Shown in pieces: positions 18,234 to 27,837 of a stretch of DNA of 64,000 bases (positions are counted from its first letter, which is position 1; the number at the start of each line of letters is the position of its first letter). The stretch covers positions 1-64,000 of the forward strand of contig NZ_JAHBBE010000005.1 in the NCBI RefSeq assembly GCF_019331805.1, written 5' to 3'. A program made the position numbers and the translations under genes. The notes beneath the pieces were generated by a model that worked only from the letters and a program-made list of their open reading frames with translations, did no database searches and had not been told where the DNA came from. The DNA comes from Bifidobacterium pongonis. GTDB taxonomy: Bacteria; Actinomycetota; Actinomycetes; Actinomycetales; Bifidobacteriaceae.

Positions 18234-18294
18234 TATGCCCTGACGGCAAAGTCCAGGCATGGGTTCCGAGGCGGTCGCGGGAGACTGCCATAAT

Positions 18295-18308
18295 CGAACA
18301 TATGTACG
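18295..18308. promoter_or_regulatory. LexA/SOS-box-like palindrome upstream of sbcDC
   Basis: CGAACATATGTACG differs at one position from the actinobacterial LexA consensus CGAAC-N4-GTTCG. It starts directly after a -10-like CATAAT (18289-18294), where a repressor would block transcription, and about 200 nt upstream of sbcD. Confidence 0.5.
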
Positions 18309-18396
18309 AATGCTCGAGCCTGTGCCGTGCGTCCGCGCGAGCCCGGTTCGCGCATGCGTTCGATTTTTCCGTCGGTTCGCCGTTTGTCCGGTTAAA

Positions 18397-18456
18397 CCAT
18401 ATAGGCGGCTTGTGGGCGGCTTCGCGCCGCGTCGCATAGGCAAGCCGCCTGTATGG
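18397..18456. repeat. Inverted repeat, short relative of the nested palindromes
   Basis: Arms CCATATAGGCGGCTTG (18397-18412) and its complement (18441-18456) differ at one base; the loop holds a further GCGGC/GCCGC pair. The CCATATA-GGCGG half recalls the outer arms of the elements at 8918-9067 and 16670-16855. It lies in the sbcD leader. Confidence 0.65.
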
Positions 18457-18508
18457 GTGAATAGGATTCCGTGGCGAGGCCTGCGGAACGGAACGGAAGG
18501 AGCGGGCA

Positions 18509-19999
18509 ATGCGCGTGGTGCATACCTCCGATTGGCATATCGGCAGACGGTTCAAAGGCGTCGACCTGTTGGAATACCAGCGCAAGGCGTTGGATTGGCT
18601 AGTGGCGTTCATCGAACGGGAGCACGTGGATGTGCTGTGCGTGGCGGGCGACGTCTACGATTCGCCTCGCCCTTCGACCGGGGCGGTGCGCCTGTTCAAC
18701 GAGGTTTTCGGTACGCTCGGCAATATGCGGGTCAACGGGCATCCGTTGGAGATCATCTTCACGCCGGGCAATCATGATTCCGCCGATCGGTTGGGCACGG
18801 GCGCCGCGTTGATGCGGCCGAACGTGCACATGCGGTGCGAGATCGAAGCCATCGCCGACCCGGTGATCGTGAAGGTCGGCGGCGAGCGACTGGCCGTATA
18901 CACGGTGCCGTATCTTGACCCGGATCTGTCTCGTCCGGTGTTGCAAGGCATGATCGATGCGGCGGCGCAGACGGCGGAAACTGCAGAAGGGAACGTGGGG
19001 GAGCGCGCGCAGGGGAACGTGCCTGCCGATGCCTCGACGAATGGCGATGGGGAAGATGATGCCGAAAACGATGGGGAAAACGACGAGGGAAACGGGGAAA
19101 CCGGCAACGCCAAAATCACACGTTCGCATGAGGGCGTGATGCAAGCCGCCTTAAGGCTCATCACCAGTGATCTGGCCAAACGTCGCGCCGAGGAGCCCAC
19201 GATGGCCGCCATGCTCATGGCGCACGCCTTCATTTCCGGCGCGCAGCCCAGCGATTCGGAACGCAATATCAGCGTCGGCGGCGTCGACAGCGTCCCCGCG
19301 GCATTGTTCTCGAACACAGGCCTCGACTATCTCGCCCTCGGCCATCTGCACAGGCCGCAAGCGGTGACCATCCCGCAACTCGCCCCCGCGCAATCCGTAT
19401 TCCACGGCATGCGCACGCCGCAGGCGAGATACAGCGGCGCACTGCTGGCCTACTCGTTCTCCGAATGCCGAATGCCGCCGGTCGAAGGCAACGGCAAAAG
19501 CGTGGTGCTGCTCGACGTGGACGCCACGCGCGAACCGGAACCGGGCGGCAATGCCGTACGCGCCGTAAGCCTTGCCACGGTGGAGTCCGGCGAACCAGCA
19601 TTCGCCAGCATCGAAGGCACATTGGAGGAGGTGCTTGGGCCGCTCGCCAGCGAATACGGCGAGGACTGGGTGTCCATCACCGTCCACCTGAATGAATATC
19701 CGCGCGGTCTGTACCAGCGGATCGACGGGAAATACGCGAACGCGCTGGAGAAGCATGTCGAATACGACGGGCGTACCGCATCGGCCACGCGCACCATGGC
19801 CGACATGAAAACCGCCGTCGACGAGATGGAAGTGCTGGAAGGGTTCGTGCGATATTCGCTTGGGCGTGAGATCCATGATGACGAACGCGCGGTGTTGACC
19901 CGCGTGGTGGAGAGGGTGCGTGCGCGCGGGGCGGAACATGCCGGTGGCGGCGACGTGGCGCAGGCGAATGGAAATAAGCATGGGGAGGAAACGCGATGA
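18509..19999 (+). CDS. sbcD: Exonuclease SbcCD, nuclease subunit D (Mre11-like)
   Basis: Mn2+-dependent nuclease that, with SbcC, cuts hairpins and blocked DNA ends. Phosphoesterase motifs are in order: SDWHIG (residues 7-12), GDVYD (47), GNHD (87), HAF near 238 and GHLH (278). ATG 18509 follows AAGGAG. At 496 aa it is longer than usual, because about 55 residues of Gly/Asn/Asp/Glu-rich low complexity (about 155-210, e.g. GDGEDDAENDGENDEGN) are inserted between the GNHD motif and the later His motifs. The stop overlaps the start of sbcC (ATGA). A LexA-like site lies upstream. Confidence 0.94.
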   Translation: MRVVHTSDWHIGRRFKGVDLLEYQRKALDWLVAFIEREHVDVLCVAGDVYDSPRPSTGAVRLFNEVFGTLGNMRVNGHPLEIIFTPGNHDSADRLGTGAALMRPNVHMRCEIEAIADPVIVKVGGERLAVYTVPYLDPDLSRPVLQGMIDAAAQTAETAEGNVGERAQGNVPADASTNGDGEDDAENDGENDEGNGETGNAKITRSHEGVMQAALRLITSDLAKRRAEEPTMAAMLMAHAFISGAQPSDSERNISVGGVDSVPAALFSNTGLDYLALGHLHRPQAVTIPQLAPAQSVFHGMRTPQARYSGALLAYSFSECRMPPVEGNGKSVVLLDVDATREPEPGGNAVRAVSLATVESGEPAFASIEGTLEEVLGPLASEYGEDWVSITVHLNEYPRGLYQRIDGKYANALEKHVEYDGRTASATRTMADMKTAVDEMEVLEGFVRYSLGREIHDDERAVLTRVVERVRARGAEHAGGGDVAQANGNKHGEETR

Positions 20000-22900
20000 A
20001 GCTCATCGGATTGAAATTCCGCGGCATCGGTCCGTACAGGGGGGAATTCTCTGTCGATTTCGCGGCGCTGACGCGCTCGCACCTGTTCCTGATCGACGGT
20101 GAGACCGGCGCGGGCAAAACCACGATTCTCGACTGCATCACCTACGCCCTGTACGGCAACATATCCGGCGACGCGCGTTCCGGAACCAAACAGCGCCTGC
20201 GTTCCAGATTCCTGGACGGGGCGCAGGAACGCTCGTATGCGGACCTGATCTTCGAGGAGGGCGGAAACTATTACAAGGTGTACCGTTCTCCCGAATATAT
20301 GTGCGAGAAAACTCGCGGCGAAGGGCGAACTGCCAAAAGCGCCACTGCGAACATGATGCGCGTCGCCGACGATCACCGGGAGGAATTCCGGGCGTTGACC
20401 CAAGCCGATCCCGGCGATTTCGAAGCGAATCGGAGTGCGGAACGCTACTACGGGTTCTTCGACGAGCCGGGGCATGCCGAGCCCATAACCGCTAAGGCGA
20501 AGGAAGTCTCCTTGGAGGTCATCGCGCTGCTCGGCCTGAACCGCGACCAGTTCTCCAAAACGGTGATGCTCGCACAAGGGCAGTTCGCCGAATTCCTGCG
20601 TATGAAGCCGGAGGATCGTACCGGTCTGGTCAAGGATCTGTTCGCCGCGCAGGAGTATGAGCAGATTCAGGAGCAGTTGCGGGCCATGCGCCAGCAGTAC
20701 GGCAATGAGGTCGATGATCGGCGGCGTGAACTGATCGAAGCGATCCATGCCGGCCAGTCCAATGCGAAACGCATCCATGAGGCAGTGGCCCCGGCCGGCG
20801 ATGACGCGAATGCCGATCCGAGCGCAGATTCGAGCGCCGAACCGAACATTGATGCGCATAGCGCCGATGCCGCATGGGGGCTGAATGCCGACGGCGACAT
20901 TGACGAGCCCGCGCATAGCGTGGACGAAATCGCGACGATGCTGGACACGGCGATGCAAGCGGTCGGCCATGACGCGGCGACGTTGCTCGACGAGACCAAG
21001 GCGCGGTACGATGCGGCGGATCAGGCATGGCACGAGGCGCAGCAGCGGTACGCCGCAGCCGGCGCTTTGGCCAAGGCGGTCGAGGATCGCGGGAAAGCCG
21101 GGCGGCGAATCGAACTGTTGGAAAGCGTCGCGCAGCAGATCGAAGCGGATGAGCGGCGTGCGCAACGGTCCGCACAGGCGGCGCCCATCGTGGAACTGAT
21201 GCGCGATTTGGCGGATCAGAACAGGCTGATCGAAGAAAACACGGATCAGCTCGTTCAGCGGGAAGCGGTGCTCGGCGAATACGAAACCCCGGAGGAACTC
21301 AGCCTCCGGTACGAGCAGGCTATGAAGGCGGCGGCCGGCGCGCAGACGATCGAGCGTGAGCTGGAACTTGCACAGAACCATGCCGATCTGCTCGCGCGGG
21401 CGAAGCGGGCACAAGCCGCAGCCGCGCAAGCCGAAAAGACGCTGCGGGATTGCGAGGCCAAAACCGCCGAAGCCGGGCGGCGGCTCGCGCAATTCCCCGA
21501 CACACAGGCGATCATGGAACGTCTGGGCGCGATCGACGCCGCCTTGGGCGCGAAAGATCGGCTCGACGATGATGTGAAACGGGCCGAAACCGTCCTCACC
21601 CATGCGAAGTGCGTCGAACGGCTGGGCGACGAGCTTGTCAAGGCCAAAGCCCAGGTCGCGGCGACCAGCCGTGCCCACGCCGATGCCGTCGCGGCTCACA
21701 GGGAGGCGGAAAGCCTGTTGCGGGCCGCAGGCGCGGCGGGGTATGCGCAGGATCTCAAGGAAGGCGACCCGTGCCCGGTGTGCGGCAGCGGCCATCATCC
21801 GCATCCCGCGAAGGTGCCGGAAGGTGTTCCCGCGAGGAGTGAGGTCGACGCGTTGCAGGCCTTGGAGGAACAGCGCCGGAACGATGTGGACAAGGCGCGC
21901 GTCGCGCTGGTCCAAACCGAAACGGATATCAAGGCCGAAACGGAAGCCTGCGGCAAGTTGACCGTCGCCGAAGCCGAACGGAACGTCGATCAGGCACGGC
22001 AGGCCAAAGCCAAGCTCGGCACACTCGAACAGGAACGTCGGGAACTCGACCTGCAACGCGGGAAACGAGAGCTTGCCGAACGCGCGGCGAAGGAAAGCGA
22101 ACGTTCGTTCGCCATGGCGAAAGCCATGTTCCAAGCGGCCGGGCAGGAAGCGGAACGCGCAATCGCCGACGCCGAAGGCATCAGCGATGAAAGCGTGAAC
22201 AGGGAACGGGAAAACGCCCAGCATCGTCTCGACGAGGCGAAACGGCAGCAGCGGTACGCGGATCAGCTCAAGGCGCGAATTGACGAGCGCACGGCCATCG
22301 CAACACGCATCACCGAACTCAAAGCGAGCGGCGAAGCGCTCGCCCGGCAGCGCGACGCCATCGAACGCAAACTGGGGGAGAAGCTTGAAACCAGCGCGTT
22401 CGCGGACCGTGAGGAAGCCCGCGCCGCGTGGCTCGGTGACGAGGAGACGGAACGACTCCGCAAGCGCGTCGAGGACTACCGCAACCAGTACGCGGCGGCG
22501 CACAGCGAGCTGAAGCGTGCGGACGATGAACTGGCGTCATGCCGGAAGGCATGGAACGAAGTCGGCGACGGGCAGGATCCCGATCGCGCCGCGGAAGCCG
22601 TCGAGACGGCGGGCGAACTGCGCGACGAGGCCGCCAGCGAACAAACCATGGCTACCGCGCTCGACACCGAACGGCAACGTCTCACTGCCGCCCTGCACGG
22701 CAAACTGAAGGCATGGGAACAGGGCATGGCAACCTACGCCCCGATCCGCACCATGGCGACGCTCGCGGTGGGAGACCGGGAATCGCCCGCCGCGAACAAG
22801 GTGTCGCTCATCACCTACGTGGTCACCGAACGGTTCCGCGACGTGCTCGACCGCGCCAACGAACTGCTCAAAGACATCCACGGCGGCGTCTACGAGCTGC

Positions 22901-23289
22901 GTCTCGGCGAACACGAAGGGCGTGCGGGCGCCAAAACGGGTCTGCCCATCGAAGTGTTCGACCGGCGCACCGATCTCGCCACCGAACCCGCCACGCTCTC
23001 CGGTGGTGAAACGTTCTTCGTCTCGCTCGCCCTGGCGCTGGCGCTCGCCGATGTCATCCAGGCCGAGAACGGCGGCGTCTCCATGGAAACGCTGTTCATC
23101 GACGAAGGTTTCGGCACGCTGTCCGACACGTTCCTGGATGATGTGATGGACGTGCTGGGCGACATCGCCCACCATCGCGACGTCGGCATCATCTCCCATG
23201 TCGGCCAGCTGAAAGGGCGGATACGGGAACGCATCACCGTGTCCCGCATCGATGAGGATTCGGAAAGCAGCCTCACCGTGCGACTGTAA
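19996..23289 (+). CDS. sbcC: Exonuclease SbcCD, ATPase subunit C (Rad50-like)
   Basis: 1097-residue SMC-like ATPase. The N-terminal Walker A is GETGAGKTT near residue 35 and a Q-loop stretch is in AQGQFAEFLRM. Two long Glu/Ala/Arg coiled coils flank a zinc hook with CPVC near residue 593. The C-terminal ABC signature LSGGETFFVSLALALALADV lies near 1002 and Walker B LFIDEGFGTLS near 1033. The hook should dimerise through Zn2+, holding two SbcD nucleases over DNA ends. Length and order match the family. It overlaps sbcD by 4 nt. A low-complexity patch (Asp/Ala/Ser/Pro, about residues 265-300) interrupts the first coil. Confidence 0.95.
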   Translation: MKLIGLKFRGIGPYRGEFSVDFAALTRSHLFLIDGETGAGKTTILDCITYALYGNISGDARSGTKQRLRSRFLDGAQERSYADLIFEEGGNYYKVYRSPEYMCEKTRGEGRTAKSATANMMRVADDHREEFRALTQADPGDFEANRSAERYYGFFDEPGHAEPITAKAKEVSLEVIALLGLNRDQFSKTVMLAQGQFAEFLRMKPEDRTGLVKDLFAAQEYEQIQEQLRAMRQQYGNEVDDRRRELIEAIHAGQSNAKRIHEAVAPAGDDANADPSADSSAEPNIDAHSADAAWGLNADGDIDEPAHSVDEIATMLDTAMQAVGHDAATLLDETKARYDAADQAWHEAQQRYAAAGALAKAVEDRGKAGRRIELLESVAQQIEADERRAQRSAQAAPIVELMRDLADQNRLIEENTDQLVQREAVLGEYETPEELSLRYEQAMKAAAGAQTIERELELAQNHADLLARAKRAQAAAAQAEKTLRDCEAKTAEAGRRLAQFPDTQAIMERLGAIDAALGAKDRLDDDVKRAETVLTHAKCVERLGDELVKAKAQVAATSRAHADAVAAHREAESLLRAAGAAGYAQDLKEGDPCPVCGSGHHPHPAKVPEGVPARSEVDALQALEEQRRNDVDKARVALVQTETDIKAETEACGKLTVAEAERNVDQARQAKAKLGTLEQERRELDLQRGKRELAERAAKESERSFAMAKAMFQAAGQEAERAIADAEGISDESVNRERENAQHRLDEAKRQQRYADQLKARIDERTAIATRITELKASGEALARQRDAIERKLGEKLETSAFADREEARAAWLGDEETERLRKRVEDYRNQYAAAHSELKRADDELASCRKAWNEVGDGQDPDRAAEAVETAGELRDEAASEQTMATALDTERQRLTAALHGKLKAWEQGMATYAPIRTMATLAVGDRESPAANKVSLITYVVTERFRDVLDRANELLKDIHGGVYELRLGEHEGRAGAKTGLPIEVFDRRTDLATEPATLSGGETFFVSLALALALADVIQAENGGVSMETLFIDEGFGTLSDTFLDDVMDVLGDIAHHRDVGIISHVGQLKGRIRERITVSRIDEDSESSLTVRL

Positions 23290-23346
23290 GCCGATTGTCA
23301 GCGAACTTTCAGGATTCATGTCGGGGGCACGGCGCAGGTCGGCAAT

Positions 23347-23386
23347 ATGATTGTCATAGCGCGGTACAAGCCGCGGTAACAATCAT
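23347..23386. promoter_or_regulatory. Palindrome upstream of the SpoIIE/GH3/ABC operon
   Basis: Perfect 8-bp arms ATGATTGT (23347-23354) and ACAATCAT (23379-23386) enclose CGCGG/CCGCG (23360-23364, 23371-23375). It lies 27 nt before the start codon, so it could be an operator or leader hairpin; it may also terminate sbcC. Confidence 0.45.
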
Positions 23387-23412
23387 TGTCGATGGCATAG
23401 GACGGGGGTCGT

Positions 23413-25650
23413 ATGAGTGATCGTTCTTTCCTCGCGCCCGTAGACGCACCCGCGGGCGCACCCTCTTCGGAGGAGCGCCCGGGGGAGCGTGGCAGCCTTG
23501 TGCGACGCATGGCCAGAATATGCCTCGGCTGTTTCATCTGCTACTGGATCGTCGTCGAGACGTTCGACCTGATCCCGATGTTCAACGACGTCGCGCAGGT
23601 GCGTCCGGCTTCGGGCATCGGCCCGGTGCTTGGCCTGTACTTCGGCGCGCCCGGCATTCTGGGGTGCTCCCTCGCGAATCTCGTGTCCGACATCCTTCAT
23701 GAGGGGACCGACGCGTGGACCCTGTTCCACTACTTCATCGTGCAGCTCATCTACAACGGCGCCATGTACGTGGCGTGGTATCTGGCGAAATGGCGGAGCC
23801 GCAAGCCCTACCCGAGGCTCGAATCCGCCGGCGACATCCTGCTGTATATCGTGTACGCTGTGGTGAACGGCTTGCTCGTCATGCCGCTGTTCGCATCGTT
23901 GACTTCGGTGCATGTCGATGAGGGCACGCTTTTCGTCTACACGTTGAACAATATCTGGATGCTGCTGTACTTGGGCATTCCGCTGCTGTATTTGCTTGAA
24001 CGCAGCAGACTCAACCCCATCGCCCCCATGCTGATACGGGCGCGCAGACCGTACGTTCGCCGCACATACACGACCCTCACGCAACGCCTGTCGATCTCGT
24101 TCATCGCCATCGCCGCGTTGGTGGTGCTGGCCATCTCTGCGGGGCTCACGATGTTCTTCGAACGTGTCTCCAACTTCAAAAGCGGCGAGCTCATCATATT
24201 GGTCTACTCCTTGGCATTGCTGATTTCGATCCCCGTGTTCATCGTGCTGCTCGCGGTCATCGCGTTCCTGGAACGCAGCCTCACCCGGCCGGTCGAAGTG
24301 CTGGTGGATGATCAGCGGACCTTCATCTCGCGCATGAAGCAGGATCTGAAGCGGAACGTCGACAGCATGGCCATCGATGTGGACGAGCACGGCGTCAACC
24401 CGCGGTACGAGCTGCGCGAACTGTACGATTCCACGAACCAGATGAGACACGACATGGTCGATTTCGTGGAGCATCTGCATCGGATCACCGTCGAACGCGA
24501 ACATGCCGCGGCCGAACTGAACGTCGCGCGGCAGATTCAGCTTGGATCGGTGCCGCATGATTTCACCGCGTTCAATCAGCGGTTCGGCCTCGACATCGGC
24601 GGCGTGATACGCCCGGCCAGAGAGGTCGGCGGCGACTTCTACGACGTGTTCGACGTGGACTCGCATGACGTCGCGTTCGTGATCGGCGACGTGTCGGGCA
24701 AGGGCGTGCCGGCGGCGTTGTTCATGATGCGCGCGCAAAGCCTGATCCGCCAGCATGTGATGGAGAACAGGGATTTGGGCACTGCGCTCACCCTGGTAAA
24801 CCGGCGGTTGTGCGAACGCAACGATGCCATGCTGTTCGTCACGGCGTTCATCTGCGTGCTGGACACGTCCACCGGCGAAGTGCGGTACGTCAACGCCGGG
24901 CATAATCCGCCCGTCCTGGAACAGTCCGGCAAACGGAGCTTCCTCTCCTGCAAGCCGGGGCTGGTGCTGGGAGCCATGGACACGATGACCTACCGTCAGG
25001 GGACGCTCGCCCTGCAAGGCGGGGACGGCATCATGCTGTACACGGATGGCATTACCGAAGCCTGCGATCCGGACGACGCCCTGTTCGGCGAGGATCGTCT
25101 GCTGGAAACGCTGAACGCCGATGATGCTCCGAATGAGCAGAAGCGGTTGGACGATGTGGTGACTGCCGTGGACGCTTTCGCACGCACGGCGCCGCAGGCC
25201 GACGACATCACCATGCTGGCCTTCCGGTGGCCCCTGCCCGTGCAACGGCTGGAGGTCATGCCCGAAAAGGAGAACCTGGACAAGGTGTTCGCGTTCCTCG
25301 AACCGTTGTGCGAACGTGAAGGCTGCACGCCGCGCATGGTGCACAGCCTCATGCTGGTGTGCGAGGAGCTTTTCGTGAACGTCTGCATGTACGGGTTCCC
25401 GCAAGGCCCGAAACTGCCGGTGATCTTCGAATGCACCATGGACGACGCGAACCGCCGCATGAGCCTTGCAGTCACCGATTCGGGCGTCGCCTACAATCCG
25501 CTGAGCTACGAGCCCGAGAAGGTCGGATTGGATAAGGACCACCGCATCGGCGGTCTGGGCATCCTTCTGGTCCGGGACAACGTGGACGAAATCAGCTACG
25601 AGCGCGTGGACGGCAAGAACATCCTCCACATCGGTAAACGGTACGTATGA
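23413..25650 (+). CDS. Membrane SpoIIE-type PP2C phosphatase fused to an RsbW-like ATPase domain
   Basis: 745-residue protein combining both enzymes of an anti-sigma-antagonist cycle. Residues 28-210 hold five or six membrane helices; a second hydrophobic pair (about 225-290) leads into a HAMP-like coil. The PP2C domain has REVGGDFYDVF (403), GDVSGKG (425), DGITEA (544) and DDITML (597), with all metal-binding Asp positions present. The last 130 residues are a GHKL kinase-like domain: CEELFVNVCMYGF (N-box, about 650), VTDSGVAYNP (687), GGLGILLV (714). Known relatives dephosphorylate and phosphorylate a STAS protein; such a STAS protein is the next gene. ATG 23413 follows GGGGG. First gene of a six-gene operon. 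Confidence 0.9.
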   Translation: MSDRSFLAPVDAPAGAPSSEERPGERGSLVRRMARICLGCFICYWIVVETFDLIPMFNDVAQVRPASGIGPVLGLYFGAPGILGCSLANLVSDILHEGTDAWTLFHYFIVQLIYNGAMYVAWYLAKWRSRKPYPRLESAGDILLYIVYAVVNGLLVMPLFASLTSVHVDEGTLFVYTLNNIWMLLYLGIPLLYLLERSRLNPIAPMLIRARRPYVRRTYTTLTQRLSISFIAIAALVVLAISAGLTMFFERVSNFKSGELIILVYSLALLISIPVFIVLLAVIAFLERSLTRPVEVLVDDQRTFISRMKQDLKRNVDSMAIDVDEHGVNPRYELRELYDSTNQMRHDMVDFVEHLHRITVEREHAAAELNVARQIQLGSVPHDFTAFNQRFGLDIGGVIRPAREVGGDFYDVFDVDSHDVAFVIGDVSGKGVPAALFMMRAQSLIRQHVMENRDLGTALTLVNRRLCERNDAMLFVTAFICVLDTSTGEVRYVNAGHNPPVLEQSGKRSFLSCKPGLVLGAMDTMTYRQGTLALQGGDGIMLYTDGITEACDPDDALFGEDRLLETLNADDAPNEQKRLDDVVTAVDAFARTAPQADDITMLAFRWPLPVQRLEVMPEKENLDKVFAFLEPLCEREGCTPRMVHSLMLVCEELFVNVCMYGFPQGPKLPVIFECTMDDANRRMSLAVTDSGVAYNPLSYEPEKVGLDKDHRIGGLGILLVRDNVDEISYERVDGKNILHIGKRYV

Positions 25651-25739
25651 GCCGCGCCCACCCGGCGCGCCCATCACCCGACAGCCAATACGCCCCGACA
25701 ACCCCCAATGCAAAGCTTCATCCAATGGAAAGGAACATC

Positions 25740-26042
25740 ATGGAAATCAAAGGAACCACCCAAGGCGAAACGCTGATCGTCGAACTGGACGGCAGACTGG
25801 ACACCAACACCGCCCCCGATTTGGAAACGTATCTCAAGGAGAACATGGGCGGCTTGCGGTCGCTCACTCTGGATCTGGAACACGTGCAGTACGTGTCCAG
25901 CGCCGGCCTGCGTGTGTTCCTGTACGCGCATAAGGAACTTGCCAAGGCCGGCGGCGCGCTCACGCTGCGCAAGCCGAACGAATATGTCATGGAGGTGCTC
26001 GAAGCCACCGGCTTCACCGATATCCTCGCCATCGAACACTGA
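25740..26042 (+). CDS. STAS-domain anti-sigma-factor antagonist (RsbV/SpoIIAA-like)
   Basis: 100-residue STAS protein. It has the strands and helix order of SpoIIAA: EIKGTTQGETLIVELDGRLD, then DLEHVQYVSSAGLRVF with the phosphorylatable Ser in SSAGL (about residue 55), then LRKPNEYVMEVLEATGF. It should be the substrate of the phosphatase/kinase encoded just upstream, and its dephospho form would bind a partner protein. The start is ATG 25740, preceded by GGAAAGGA; an ATG five codons earlier is possible. No sigma factor or free RsbW-type kinase is encoded nearby, so the output partner is unknown. Confidence 0.9.
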   Translation: MEIKGTTQGETLIVELDGRLDTNTAPDLETYLKENMGGLRSLTLDLEHVQYVSSAGLRVFLYAHKELAKAGGALTLRKPNEYVMEVLEATGFTDILAIEH

Positions 26043-26075
26043 GCCGCACGGGCATAACCGGCAAGGAGGGAAAAC

Positions 26076-27827
26076 GTGTTCATCCAGTCAATCGCCAACG
26101 CATGCATCATCAACGTGCTGAAGAGAAGAGGAAGGAAGACCCTCGCTGGTCTTGAGGAAGGCAGCGCCCACGCGAAGCAGGTTTCGAACGACCTGCTGAT
26201 GCGCATCGTCCAGGAAAACAAAGACACCGAATACGGGCGCAAATACCATTTCGACCAGATCCATTCGGTCGAGGACTACCAGCGTCTGGTACCGTTCTCC
26301 ACCTACGACGATTACGCCCCATACATCGAGCGCATGACGCGCGAGAACGAAAGCGGCCTGCTTACCGCGAAGCCGACGGTGCATTACGCGGTGAGCAGCG
26401 GCAGCGTCGGCGCACCGAAGAACATCCCCGTCTCGCAGGAGCAGATCGACGTTTACGTCAAATACACCGCGAGCCTGCTGTTCGGCGCCCATGACGCGTA
26501 TTCCCGCAAGACCAAAGGCAAGCCGCTCCCCGCAGGGCGAGGCCTGTCCCTCATCGAGGTCCGTGAAATGCATACGCCGAACGGCGTGTACAAGGGCCCT
26601 ATTTCGGGCACGCTGCCGCGCGCGATCAAGAACCTGCTGCCGTTCATCTACACGTCGCCGCTGGAGGCCGTGTTCACCAATGGCCTGATGAACCTGAAGT
26701 ACCTGCATCTGCGGTTCGCGCTCGAAGACCCGAACCTGAGCTTCATGATCGCGCCGTTCAGCACGCTGCTCGTGGATCTCATGACGTTGCTGGAATCCGA
26801 TTGGAAGCAGCTGTGCGACGAGATCGAGCAGGGAACCCTCGATCCGAGCGCATCCATGCCGGATGACGTCCGCGAAAGCCTGCAGGCGAAGCTCAAGCCG
26901 AACCCGCGCAGGGCGGCCGAACTGCGCAAGGAATTCGAGCGTGGATTCGATACGCCGATCATCCCGCGCATCTGGAAACGCATGTGGGGCATCTCCACCA
27001 TCGGATCGGGCGGTTTCGCGCCGTACACGGCGAAAATGCGCCGCTATTCCGGCGACATCCCCATCTTCTTCATGGTCTACGGCGCTTCGGAATCGTTGTT
27101 CGCCGCGGCGGACAAGGTGGAGGACGACACCTTCGTGATGATCCCCGAAGGCGGTTTCTACGAGTTCATTCCCGAAGACGGTCCGGACGAGGGCAAGCCG
27201 CTCACCATCGGCCAGCTTGAGGTCGGCAGGAACTACGAGATCGTGGTCACGAACCTTTCGGGCTTCTACCGTTACAAGATCAAGGACGTCGTGCAGGTCG
27301 TCGGATTCAAGGGCGAGGCTCCCCGCATCCGCTTCCAGTACAGGAAGAACCAGATGCTGAGCATCGCGGGGGAGAAGACGAACTCCGGTGCCGTCGAATG
27401 GGCGATCCAGCAGATGTCCAAGGAGATCGGCGTGCGCATTCCGGAATACAGCGTCTACGCCGACATCAGCGCGGAACCGGGACGTTACGTTCTGGTGTTC
27501 GAGCCGGAAACCGACCTGCCCGCCTCCAAGGTGGACGATTACGCCCGAATCTTCGAACGGTACCTTGGCGAGGCGAACCCCTCGTTCGGCGAGAAGATTA
27601 CCGTCGGCACCCTGGGCAGGACCGTGGTGCACATCTCCCAGCCGGAAACCTATGCGCTCTACCGTGACATCCAGGTGATGAAGGGCGCATCCATCAACCA
27701 GCTCAAGCCGGTGCGCGTGCTCGATAATCCGATGAAGGAGCGTTTCTTCCTGACCATGATCAAGGACGAAAACGTCGAAAACGCCGCAACCGACGCAACC
27801 GACGCAACCACCGAGAACGAACAGTGA
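26076..27827 (+). CDS. GH3-family acyl-adenylating enzyme, first paralog
   Basis: 583-residue member of the GH3 (auxin-responsive promoter) family, an ANL-superfamily branch whose characterised plant members join an acyl acid to an amino acid using ATP. Motifs seen: AVSSGSVGAPKNIP (residue about 105), matching the ATP-binding loop; YGASESLFA (about 335), the second adenylation motif; and GFYRYKIKDVVQV (about 395). The C-terminal small domain ends in a repetitive Ala/Thr/Asp tail of three 9-nt repeats (27787-27813). GTG 26076 has AAGGAGGG five nt upstream. It starts 34 nt after the STAS gene and ends 10 nt before its paralog. The acid and amine substrates are unknown. Confidence 0.85.
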   Translation: MFIQSIANACIINVLKRRGRKTLAGLEEGSAHAKQVSNDLLMRIVQENKDTEYGRKYHFDQIHSVEDYQRLVPFSTYDDYAPYIERMTRENESGLLTAKPTVHYAVSSGSVGAPKNIPVSQEQIDVYVKYTASLLFGAHDAYSRKTKGKPLPAGRGLSLIEVREMHTPNGVYKGPISGTLPRAIKNLLPFIYTSPLEAVFTNGLMNLKYLHLRFALEDPNLSFMIAPFSTLLVDLMTLLESDWKQLCDEIEQGTLDPSASMPDDVRESLQAKLKPNPRRAAELRKEFERGFDTPIIPRIWKRMWGISTIGSGGFAPYTAKMRRYSGDIPIFFMVYGASESLFAAADKVEDDTFVMIPEGGFYEFIPEDGPDEGKPLTIGQLEVGRNYEIVVTNLSGFYRYKIKDVVQVVGFKGEAPRIRFQYRKNQMLSIAGEKTNSGAVEWAIQQMSKEIGVRIPEYSVYADISAEPGRYVLVFEPETDLPASKVDDYARIFERYLGEANPSFGEKITVGTLGRTVVHISQPETYALYRDIQVMKGASINQLKPVRVLDNPMKERFFLTMIKDENVENAATDATDATTENEQ

Positions 27828-27837
27828 GGACAGAACC

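Noticed and set aside
16356..18509. 717-codon minus frame covering the MFS gene
   Set aside because: Only its last 68 codons are credible as a gene (with a proper start); the rest is antisense to the MFS transporter.
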